Source of the DNA: Bacteroides sp.
GTDB taxonomy: Bacteria > Bacteroidota > Bacteroidia > Bacteroidales > Bacteroidaceae
Reading direction: 5' to 3'
Assembly (NCBI GenBank): GCA_019417975.1
Contig: DYCT01000170.1
Coordinates: 1-5,018, forward strand
DNA: 5,018 nt
Shown here in pieces: positions 1 through 5,018 of the stretch. The position numbers were made by a program, and so were the translations under genes. Under the pieces are notes generated by a model that was given only the letters and a program-made list of their open reading frames with translations, did not search any database and had not been told where the DNA came from. Position 1 is the first letter of the stretch. Every line of letters starts with the position of its first letter.

Positions 1-11
1 AGAAAACTCGT

Positions 12-53
12 AAAAACAAAACACGCGCTACAAATACCTGCAGCGCGTGTTTT
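12..53 (-). terminator. Intrinsic terminator after rimM
   Basis: Read on the minus strand, a perfect 12-bp inverted repeat (arms AAAACACGCGCT at 42-53 and AGCGCGTGTTTT at 18-29) is followed directly by GTTTTT. Inside the arms the 12-nt spacer can add a G-U, a C-G and an A-U pair, giving about 15 bp around a 6-nt GGTATT loop. The GC-rich core, A-tract before it and T-tract after it are the classic Rho-independent layout. It begins 16 nt past the rimM stop codon, so it most likely ends the tsaB-DUF4290-murA-rimM transcript. The plus-strand side has only a short TTTT, so termination of a convergent transcript from the left would be weaker. Confidence 0.88.
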
Positions 54-69
54 AAGGAAACTTTTATTT

Positions 70-612
70 TCAAATCTCATCAACATTTTCTAAATCAAGT
101 AAACCTTCCGGCAAAGAGACTGTCATAATCCGCTTCTTTTCATCAAGTTGCAAAATAAACTCTTCTTGAGCCGGCACCAGCAATTCTGTTTCATTATAAT
201 CAATAACAAACAAGGTGTTGATTGTGGAATTTTCTACATCGACTATCGTTCCTAAATCGCCCAAATGCACATCCTTCACCAAGAAGCCTTTGAAAAACTC
301 CCATGTAAGTTCCCGACCGGCTGCATCGGCTTCTTCCACATACTTCCGCAAGAAATACACTTCTACATTGGTAAACATACGCGCCTGTTCGGCTGTATCT
401 ATATCTTCCAACTTCACCAAGGCTGTCGTATCCGAACGGAAACGATATTCCTCTATAAAAAACGGGACAAAAATGCCATCCAACAAACAAATGAGACAGT
501 CGCAGTCCACCCGATCAAAAATATCATCAGTAAAAGTAAACGACAATTCTCCTTTTACACCATGTGGCTTATTGAATACACCTATTTTATATACTTCCTC
601 TTTTCGAATCAT
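70..612 (-). CDS. rimM: Ribosome maturation factor RimM
   Basis: RimM is a cytoplasmic assembly factor that binds the 30S head near ribosomal protein S19 and is needed for efficient 16S rRNA processing. This 180-aa product is close to the usual length (E. coli about 182). Residues 10-23 (IGVFNKPHGVKGEL) match the family's N-terminal signature, and residues 68-88 (LEDIDTAEQAR followed by VEVYF) match the end of the N-terminal beta-barrel domain. Residues 104-175 form the PRC-barrel domain, with LLVPAQEEFI at 144-153 and the closing SLPEGLLDL at 166-174. An aromatic pair Phe106-Phe107 sits where E. coli RimM has the Tyr-Tyr pair reported to matter for 30S binding. The start ATG is 2 nt after the murA stop (TAA-TT-ATG), which suggests translational coupling. 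TGA stop at 70-72. It is the last gene before the terminator. Confidence 0.96.
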   Translation of the reverse strand: MIRKEEVYKIGVFNKPHGVKGELSFTFTDDIFDRVDCDCLICLLDGIFVPFFIEEYRFRSDTTALVKLEDIDTAEQARMFTNVEVYFLRKYVEEADAAGRELTWEFFKGFLVKDVHLGDLGTIVDVENSTINTLFVIDYNETELLVPAQEEFILQLDEKKRIMTVSLPEGLLDLENVDEI

Positions 613-614
613 AA

Positions 615-1919
615 TTATATACGAGTAATTCGCGCTCCTATCGCATTCAGTCGTTGTTCGATATTCTGGTATCCACGGTCAATCTGCTCTACATTATGAA
701 TGCGGCTGGTACCTTCTGCACTCATGGCAGCAATCAACAATGCAATACCGGCACGAATATCCGGCGATACCATATTTCCACCATGAAGTTTAAAGCCACG
801 GTCGTGTCCGATGACTACTGCACGATGCGGGTCGCACAAAATAATCTGCGCTCCCATATCAATCAATTTATCTACAAAGAACAAGCGACTCTCAAACATT
901 TTCTGATGAATCAGCACACTGCCTTTAGCCTGTGTAGCAACAACCAGCATCACACTCAGCAAGTCGGGAGTCAAGCCCGGCCACGGAGCATCGGCAATGC
1001 TCATGATAGAACCATCAATAAAAGATTCAATCTGATAATGTTCTTGCGCCGGAACATAAATATCATCCCCTCTTTGCTCCAACTGCACACCCAACCGACG
1101 AAAACATTCCGGGATGATGCCTAAATTATCGTACGATACATTCTTAATGGTAAGCTCACTGCCTGTCATGGCAGCCATACCGATGAAACTGCCTACTTCA
1201 ATCATATCCGGCAAAACAGTATGTTGTGTGCCATGCAAAGTCTCCACACCCTCTATCGTCAGCAGGTTGGAAGCAATGCCACTAATTTTGGCACCCATCC
1301 GGTTCAGCATCTTGCACAACTGTTGAAGATAGGGTTCGCAAGCTGCATTGTAAATGGTAGTAACTCCTTTAGCCAATACGGCAGCCATCACAATGTTGGC
1401 TGTACCGGTGACAGAAGCCTCATCCAACAACATATAAGCACCCTTTAGATTACCTCCCACAATCTCGTACACACCTCGTTCTGTATCGTAGCGAAAGTCA
1501 GCCCCTAAATTCTGAATACCCACAAAATGTGTATCCAAACGTCGACGCCCTATCTTATCGCCTCCAGGCTTGCTGATTAATGCCTTTCCGAAACGAGCCA
1601 CCATAGGACCAATCAACATAACCGATCCACGCAAACTGGAACACTTCTTCAGGAATTCATCGCTTTCAAGATAGCCCATATTCACATGTTCGGCCTTAAA
1701 TGAATAGGAATCAATTCCCATTTTAGAAACGGCTACCCCCATATCACGCATCAGCTGAATCAAGTTATTCACATCCAAAATATCGGGAACGTTATTAACA
1801 ACAACTTCTTCTGAAGTAAGCAAAGTAGCGCAGATAATCTGCAACACTTCGTTTTTCGCTCCTTGTGGACAAATTTCACCACTAAGTTTATGTCCTCCTT
1901 CAATAATAAATGATGCCAT
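615..1919 (-). CDS. murA: UDP-N-acetylglucosamine 1-carboxyvinyltransferase (MurA), Asp-type active site
   Basis: MurA transfers enolpyruvate from phosphoenolpyruvate to UDP-GlcNAc in the cytoplasm, the first committed step of peptidoglycan synthesis. The 434-aa product spans the whole inside-out alpha/beta EPSP-synthase-like fold, close to the usual 420-430 aa. Visible active-site residues are Lys22-Asn23 in GAKN (20-23), Arg97 in LRGS, Arg126 (E. coli Arg120), Asp319 in TPDL (E. coli Asp305) and Arg389 in SPDIRAG (E. coli Arg397). The mobile-loop motif reads PGGDKIGRRRLDTH (118-131) where E. coli has GGC-A-IG-A-R-P-V-D-L-H, so the residue matching Cys115 is Asp121 (codon GAT at 1557-1559). 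Asp at this site keeps activity but blocks covalent attack by fosfomycin in other bacteria. The gene follows the DUF4290 gene after 41 nt and is coupled to rimM. The start is supported by the canonical N-terminus MASFIIEGGHKLSGE. Confidence 0.97.
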   Translation of the reverse strand: MASFIIEGGHKLSGEICPQGAKNEVLQIICATLLTSEEVVVNNVPDILDVNNLIQLMRDMGVAVSKMGIDSYSFKAEHVNMGYLESDEFLKKCSSLRGSVMLIGPMVARFGKALISKPGGDKIGRRRLDTHFVGIQNLGADFRYDTERGVYEIVGGNLKGAYMLLDEASVTGTANIVMAAVLAKGVTTIYNAACEPYLQQLCKMLNRMGAKISGIASNLLTIEGVETLHGTQHTVLPDMIEVGSFIGMAAMTGSELTIKNVSYDNLGIIPECFRRLGVQLEQRGDDIYVPAQEHYQIESFIDGSIMSIADAPWPGLTPDLLSVMLVVATQAKGSVLIHQKMFESRLFFVDKLIDMGAQIILCDPHRAVVIGHDRGFKLHGGNMVSPDIRAGIALLIAAMSAEGTSRIHNVEQIDRGYQNIEQRLNAIGARITRI

Positions 1920-1936
1920 AATATTCGTTTTAAGCC

Positions 1937-1952
1937 GTTCTGTATACAGAAC
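1937..1952. repeat. Perfect 16-bp palindrome before murA
   Basis: GTTCTGTATACAGAAC is an exact self-complementary palindrome in the 41-nt gap between the DUF4290 stop and the murA start, ending 17 nt before the murA ATG. As RNA it could form a 6-bp stem (GUUCUG/CAGAAC) with a UAUA loop. No T-run follows on the minus strand, so it does not look like a terminator. It might be a protein-binding site, an RNA processing or stability hairpin, or a structure that affects murA translation; the sequence alone does not decide. Confidence 0.6.
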
Positions 1953-1960
1953 AATATTTT

Positions 1961-2566
1961 TTAATTCTTGTATTTTCGGTTATTGTTGACAGGACGCACT
2001 TTCCGTTGTGGGAAGTTTCGCTGCTCGGTCAGTCGCATATCGCTTTCAGTCAAGTCGATTGCTCCCTCTGAGTAATCCCGTAAATCTTCAAATATCTTTT
2101 GGTCTTCCACATTATCCTTATTCCATCCCATGAAACATTTTTTCATGTGATTAGCAACCAAACGTATCAATTGTTTCTTTTCTTCTCCTTCAGGATATTC
2201 CACAGCTTTCTTCACCAACACCTCTGCCAAGCGTCCATAATGGCGATAGCGAATGCCTCCCTGTGTGTAAGGCACCTCATCGGGTCTCAACTGCAGGTTA
2301 TCTGGTTTCACAATTTCATAAGGATAATCAATATCCAACTTAAAATCCGACATGATAGCCAAATGGTCCCAAAGCTTATGCTTAAAATCCGGCACATCCC
2401 GAAGATGAGGAAACATATTCCCCATGATATTAACAATCGTATTGGCACAACGCTGCCGTTCGGCACGGTCGGTAATGGTCAACGCATGGTCTACCATATC
2501 TTGCACACTTCGACCATATTCCGGAAGTGGCAATCTCTTCTTCTGTGTATTGTATTTCATTGTCAT
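1961..2566 (-). CDS. DUF4290 family protein (Bacteroidota-specific, function unknown)
   Basis: The 201-aa product begins MTMKYNTQKKRLPLPEYGR, which I recognise as the N-terminal signature of DUF4290, a family I know only from Bacteroidota and without an established function. There is no signal peptide or membrane segment, so it should be cytoplasmic. The protein looks mainly helical and highly charged: residues 20-75 include QDMVDHAL, CANTIVNIMGNMFPHL and LWDHLAIMSDF. A mid-section of about 80-110 is rich in Tyr and Pro, a second helical stretch of about 108-145 follows, and the tail (about 187-201, QRKVRPVNNNRKYKN) is basic and Asn-rich, which could suit nucleic-acid or ribosome contact (inference only). 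The start at 2564-2566 is 12 nt past the tsaB stop. Met3 (2558-2560) is an equally possible start and gives the more family-like MKYNTQ. Its place between tsaB and murA suggests a housekeeping role. Confidence 0.88.
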   Translation of the reverse strand: MTMKYNTQKKRLPLPEYGRSVQDMVDHALTITDRAERQRCANTIVNIMGNMFPHLRDVPDFKHKLWDHLAIMSDFKLDIDYPYEIVKPDNLQLRPDEVPYTQGGIRYRHYGRLAEVLVKKAVEYPEGEEKKQLIRLVANHMKKCFMGWNKDNVEDQKIFEDLRDYSEGAIDLTESDMRLTEQRNFPQRKVRPVNNNRKYKN

Positions 2567-2578
2567 AACTTACAGTTT

Positions 2579-3268
2579 TTAAAACAAGCTTTTGGGTTTG
2601 GAAGCAACAAATTCCTTCAGGTAGAAAGGTTCAAAATAAGCCACATCTTTATAATCATTCATTGCAACAGCCTTCTCTGCCAGTGGGAACATCATCTTTG
2701 CCAACGGATTGATGCCTTCCAGGAAATGAGCATTGGGATGAGTCAACTTCTCACGGCACTTTGCTGCACCATCGCCAAAGAAATAGACAGGATGTTCTGC
2801 TAAAAACTCTGCATACGAATGTTCGTCTATAATATCCGCTCCGATTTCACGCACCGGTTTCAGTGCACGGTCATATACAGCGGAATAAACTTCCATCCGA
2901 CGTGCGTCAATCATCGGACAAAGCAATGCATCTTCGGGCAAATCATGATACAGCAACACCGGAACACAAAGCACCTCCAAAGTAGGCAGACCTATCAAAG
3001 GGATGTTACGACCGTAACAAATACCCTTAGCCATCGAAACACCTATTCGAAGACCTGTATAAGAACCGGGGCCACAACTCACCGCCACTGCATCAAGCAC
3101 CAAAGCATGACTATCGGCAAAAGACAAAGCTTCGTCAACAAACACGCCCAACAACGTAGCATGTGAAGGTCCTTTATGGTCTTCTTTCGAAAATACAGAC
3201 TGCCCGTCTTCACTCAAAGCAACAGAACAAACGGATGTAGATGTCTCGATATGCAATATACACGACAT
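2579..3268 (-). CDS. tsaB: tRNA threonylcarbamoyladenosine biosynthesis protein TsaB
   Basis: TsaB is a catalytically inactive paralogue of TsaD that forms the core of the TsaB-TsaD-TsaE complex, which adds threonylcarbamoyl to A37 of ANN-decoding tRNAs (t6A). With the start at 3266-3268 the product is 229 aa, the usual size. It begins MSCILHIETSTSVCSVAL, the ASKHA-fold N-terminus of the family (usually ILxIDTS; here IETS). The signature CGPGSYTGLRIG lies at 65-76, PMIDARRMEVYSAVY at 118-132, and a C-terminal YFEPFYLKEF follows. The reading frame stays open to an ATG at 3299-3301 (11 residues more), but that extension lacks family similarity and its ATG lies inside the predicted -7 promoter element. 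The chosen ATG is also preceded by a purine-rich AAAGAAAGA. First gene of the minus-strand cluster. Confidence 0.95.
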   Translation of the reverse strand: MSCILHIETSTSVCSVALSEDGQSVFSKEDHKGPSHATLLGVFVDEALSFADSHALVLDAVAVSCGPGSYTGLRIGVSMAKGICYGRNIPLIGLPTLEVLCVPVLLYHDLPEDALLCPMIDARRMEVYSAVYDRALKPVREIGADIIDEHSYAEFLAEHPVYFFGDGAAKCREKLTHPNAHFLEGINPLAKMMFPLAEKAVAMNDYKDVAYFEPFYLKEFVASKPKSLF

Positions 3269-3298
3269 AATAATTCTTTCTTTTATAATAGATTGGTG

Positions 3299-3306
3299 CA
3301 AATGTA
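3299..3306 (-). promoter_or_regulatory. Predicted -7 element for the tsaB-rimM cluster
   Basis: The minus strand reads TACATTTG, an exact match to the Bacteroides sigma-ABfr -7 consensus TAnnTTTG. It lies 30 nt before the chosen tsaB start, which would give a short leader of roughly 20-25 nt. No TTTG is found at the expected 19-21 nt upstream (the sequence there is around CCGG), so the -33 element is poor. Since the -7 element carries most of the information in this genus, the call is plausible but not certain. A second weaker match, TACTTTTG, lies on the same strand at 3428-3435. Confidence 0.5.
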
Positions 3307-3498
3307 CACAATTCCCTGCACATACACCGGAGTTGAAAGCAAAAAGTTAACATTCCCACTCGTAAAACCCATTACATAGCCCTCTACAAGCCCCACCACC
3401 TACTTCCAGATTCGTGTATCTTTATTTCAAAAGTAAATCAATAAAAAGTACAGAATTACTAAATCTCGCATCAGAATCTACAAAAACCGTTAAATGCT

Positions 3499-3529
3499 TT
3501 TGCTGCATCATAAAAACAACCTAAATTTG
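3499..3529 (+). promoter_or_regulatory. Bacteroides-type promoter for the tolC-like gene
   Basis: TTTG at 3499-3502 (-33 element), 19 nt of spacer, then TAAATTTG at 3522-3529 (-7 element, consensus TAnnTTTG). Both elements and the spacing fit the sigma-ABfr promoter described for Bacteroides. Transcription would start a few nt after 3529, at about 3534-3538, giving a leader of about 110 nt before the ATG at 3647. This is the best promoter match in the window. Confidence 0.75.
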
Positions 3530-3555
3530 CATCGTTGCATGTGCAATTATTGCAC
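3527..3555. promoter_or_regulatory. TTGCA operator-like cluster with 15-bp palindrome at the tolC promoter
   Basis: TTGCA occurs at 3527-3531 and 3535-3539, its complement TGCAA at 3542-3546, and TTGCA again at 3550-3554: four half-site-like words whose starts are 8, 7 and 8 nt apart. The last two sit in the perfect palindrome GTGCAAT-T-ATTGCAC (3541-3555). The first copy overlaps the -7 element and the rest cover about -1 to +20 of the predicted transcript. Such placement is typical of a repressor operator, and efflux operons are often controlled by TetR-, MarR- or AraC-type regulators; the actual regulator is unknown. As RNA, the palindrome could instead be a 5-bp hairpin near the 5' end. 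Confidence 0.55.
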
Positions 3556-3569
3556 TAACATAATGTATC

Positions 3570-3589
3570 TTGTAATTCTGATCTTACAA
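3570..3589 (+). repeat. Small inverted repeat in the tolC leader
   Basis: TTGTAA (3570-3575) and TTACAA (3584-3589) form a perfect 6-bp dyad around an 8-nt spacer in the predicted leader. It is AT-rich and weak as an RNA stem. It might be a second regulator half-site pair or chance in AT-rich DNA. Two copies of AAACAATT, at 3611-3618 and 3631-3638 (20 nt apart), lie just downstream, before the start codon. Confidence 0.3.
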
Positions 3590-3646
3590 ACCGGAATGCA
3601 GACGTAAATAAAACAATTTTATTATCATTTAAACAATTCACATACA

Positions 3647-5018
3647 ATGAGCAAGCTAATTGGATTAATCGTTGGTCTCGTATTGGCCACTTCGGCAAGT
3701 GCACAAAGTGTACTTTCCTTAGATAGTTGCCGTGCTTTAGCAATAGCCAACAACAAAAACCTAAAAATCTCAAATGAGAAAATCAACGCTGCCCACTACC
3801 AACAAAAAGCAGCCTTTACCAATTACTTACCCAAAATCTCAGCCATGGGCACCTATATGAGAAATCAAAAAGAGTTTTCGCTCTTGAATGACAATCAGAA
3901 GGCAGCACTAAGCGGATTAGGGTCTACCCTGCAAGGCGGTGTGCAAGCCGGCATACAAGGAGCAATCCAAGCCAATCCGGCGCTAATGGGAAACGAACTT
4001 TTCATGCAGTTGGTCAATGCCTTATCATCTACCGATTTGGCTTCACCTCTTAATAAAGTCGGAAGTGGCATCGCTGATGCGTTCCGCACAGATACACGAA
4101 ACCTTTATGCCGGAGCCATTACCCTGACACAACCGCTGTATATGGGTGGAAAAATCATCGCTTACAACAAAATCACAAAGTATGCAGAAGAATTGGCTCA
4201 TACTCAACACGATTCCGGAATGCAAGATATCATTCTCAGCACAGACCAAGCTTATTGGCAAGTCGTATCGCTTGTCAACAAAAAGAACTTGGCTGAGAGT
4301 TTCTTAAAACTATTACAAAAGCTGGACAGTGATGTCGACAAGATGATAGCTGAAGGAGTAGCCACAAAAGCAGATGGACTTTCCGTTAAAGTGAAAGTAA
4401 ACGAAGCCGAAATGACACTCACCAAAGTGGAAGATGGTCTAAGCCTTTCACGTATGCTACTATGCCAACTTTGCGGACTGGACTTAACAACAGCCATCCA
4501 GCTGACAGATGAGCGACTTGAAAATCTGGAAGTCATCCACACAGAGCCACTCATCAATTTAGAGGAGGTATACAACAACCGCCCCGAGCTCAAAAGTTTG
4601 GAATTAGCATCTAAAATATATGACCAAAAAGTAAACGTAACCCGTTCCGGTCATCTGCCGACATTGGCTTTAACCGGCAACTATGTCGTTACCAATCCTT
4701 CTGTATTCAACGGGTTTGAGAATAAGTTTAAAGGAATGTTCAATGTAGGCGTTGTACTGCAAATACCTATCTGCCAATGGGGAGAAGGTATTTACAAAAC
4801 CAAAGCGGCAAAAGCAGAAGCCCGCATAGCACGTTACCAACTGGAAGATGCACGCGAAAAAATAGCACTGCAAGTAAACCAATCAGCTTTCAAAGTAAAC
4901 GAAGCTGCAAAGAAGCTGGTCATGGCAGAAAAGAACATGGAAAAAGCAAACGAAAACTTGCGCTATGCGACCTTAGGCTTTCAGGAAGGAATGATTCCTC
5001 CCAGCAATGTATTGGAAG
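3647..5018 (+). CDS. TolC-family outer-membrane efflux protein (partial, 3' end missing)
   Basis: An open frame runs from ATG 3647 to the window edge with no stop (about 457 codons); family members in this phylum are near 480-500 aa, so probably only the last helix and C-terminus are missing. TolC-type proteins form trimeric channels through the outer membrane and periplasm for efflux or type I export. Residues 1-19 are a signal peptide ending ASA, with cleavage expected before Gln20. The mature start SLDSCRALAIANNKNL (24-39) is typical of the family. The two-repeat fold shows as paired strand motifs, LPKISAMGTY (61-70) with ITLTQPLYMGGK (158-169), and LPTLALTGNY with VVLQIPICQWGEG (369-381), each followed by long amphipathic helices. 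Repeat one contains an extra Gly/Ala/Gln-rich segment (about 77-150). No Shine-Dalgarno is seen; the AT-rich start context fits Bacteroides. Adaptor and pump genes are expected downstream. The substrate cannot be told. Confidence 0.92.
   Translation, partial: MSKLIGLIVGLVLATSASAQSVLSLDSCRALAIANNKNLKISNEKINAAHYQQKAAFTNYLPKISAMGTYMRNQKEFSLLNDNQKAALSGLGSTLQGGVQAGIQGAIQANPALMGNELFMQLVNALSSTDLASPLNKVGSGIADAFRTDTRNLYAGAITLTQPLYMGGKIIAYNKITKYAEELAHTQHDSGMQDIILSTDQAYWQVVSLVNKKNLAESFLKLLQKLDSDVDKMIAEGVATKADGLSVKVKVNEAEMTLTKVEDGLSLSRMLLCQLCGLDLTTAIQLTDERLENLEVIHTEPLINLEEVYNNRPELKSLELASKIYDQKVNVTRSGHLPTLALTGNYVVTNPSVFNGFENKFKGMFNVGVVLQIPICQWGEGIYKTKAAKAEARIARYQLEDAREKIALQVNQSAFKVNEAAKKLVMAEKNMEKANENLRYATLGFQEGMIPPSNVLE

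Larger units (their letters stand above)
3302..3646. other. Divergent intergenic region between tsaB and the tolC-like gene
   Basis: This stretch of about 345 nt holds no convincing gene: the open frames crossing it are short, lack family resemblance and overlap the flanking genes. The half near tsaB (about 3307-3410) is comparatively C-rich on the plus strand, with CCC runs at 3355-3357, 3368-3370, 3380-3382 and CCCC at 3391-3394. The half near the tolC-like gene is strongly AT-rich and carries its promoter, an operator-like cluster and a leader of about 110 nt. I see no tRNA, terminator or mobile-element end here. Confidence 0.7.

Noticed and set aside
215..699. Plus-strand open frames of 137 and 144 codons opposite rimM
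   Set aside because: Both are antisense shadows of rimM with no family resemblance; the minus-strand frame encodes a complete RimM.
654..1448. Plus-strand open frames opposite murA
   Set aside because: They are short, overlap one another and lie antisense to an intact MurA; no recognisable motif.
1937..1952. Possible LexA (SOS) box in the palindrome before murA
   Set aside because: It contains CTGT and ACAG, but they are 2 nt apart instead of the 8 nt of the E. coli site, and the outer GTTC/GAAC are in the reverse order from the Bacillus-type box.
2099..2803. A 234-codon plus-strand open frame opposite the DUF4290 gene and the end of tsaB
   Set aside because: It lies fully antisense to two well-supported genes, is rich in His, Ile, Phe and Cys without any recognisable domain, and has no promoter or start signal of its own.
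3299..3301. ATG at 3299-3301 as the tsaB start
   Set aside because: The 11 extra residues do not resemble TsaB N-termini and the codon overlaps the predicted -7 promoter element; the internal ATG at 3266-3268 fits better.
3302..3646. Search for a tRNA, small RNA or riboswitch in the divergent intergenic region
   Set aside because: No cloverleaf, no terminator-ended hairpin set and no riboswitch core that I can recognise; the only structures are the short dyads listed.
3555..3773. 72-codon minus-strand frame across the tolC start
   Set aside because: It covers the leader and signal-peptide region of a clear TolC-family gene, and the translated product shows no domain.
4252..4593. 113-codon minus-strand frame opposite the tolC-like gene
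   Set aside because: It is Ser-rich low-complexity sequence of the kind produced by reading the complement of a helical, Lys/Glu-rich coding region.

Overview
The window looks like chromosomal DNA from a member of the Bacteroidales, most likely Bacteroides or a close relative. Four things point there: a DUF4290 protein (a family I know only from Bacteroidota), promoter-like sites of the Bacteroides type (TTTG, about 19 nt, TAnnTTTG), weak or absent Shine-Dalgarno sequences before AT-rich starts, and a moderate-to-low GC content. The genus is an inference from these traits; no rRNA or other marker is present.

Layout: positions 1-3268 carry a compact minus-strand cluster of four genes. In the order of transcription they are tsaB (t6A tRNA-modification subunit), a DUF4290 gene, murA (first committed step of peptidoglycan synthesis) and rimM (30S maturation factor). 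Gaps are 12, 41 and 2 nt, and the cluster ends at a strong intrinsic terminator at 12-53. A Bacteroides-type -7 element at 3299-3306 probably drives it. The cluster combines translation quality control, ribosome assembly and cell-wall synthesis, so the DUF4290 protein sits among core growth genes.

After a divergent intergenic region (about 3269-3646), a plus-strand TolC-family outer-membrane efflux gene begins at 3647 and runs off the right edge. It has a near-ideal Bacteroides promoter (3499-3529) and, directly on and after the predicted transcription start, a cluster of TTGCA/TGCAA elements that includes a perfect 15-bp palindrome. This looks like an operator for a regulated efflux operon whose adaptor and pump genes would lie beyond the window.

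The most notable points are: MurA carries Asp in place of the fosfomycin-target Cys (Cys115 in E. coli numbering); the TolC homologue has a Gly/Ala/Gln-rich insertion of about 75 residues in only one of its two repeats; the TTGCA operator-like cluster; and a perfect 16-bp palindrome just before murA. I found no mobile element, CRISPR array, tRNA or rRNA, and nothing that amounts to a wholly new multi-gene system.
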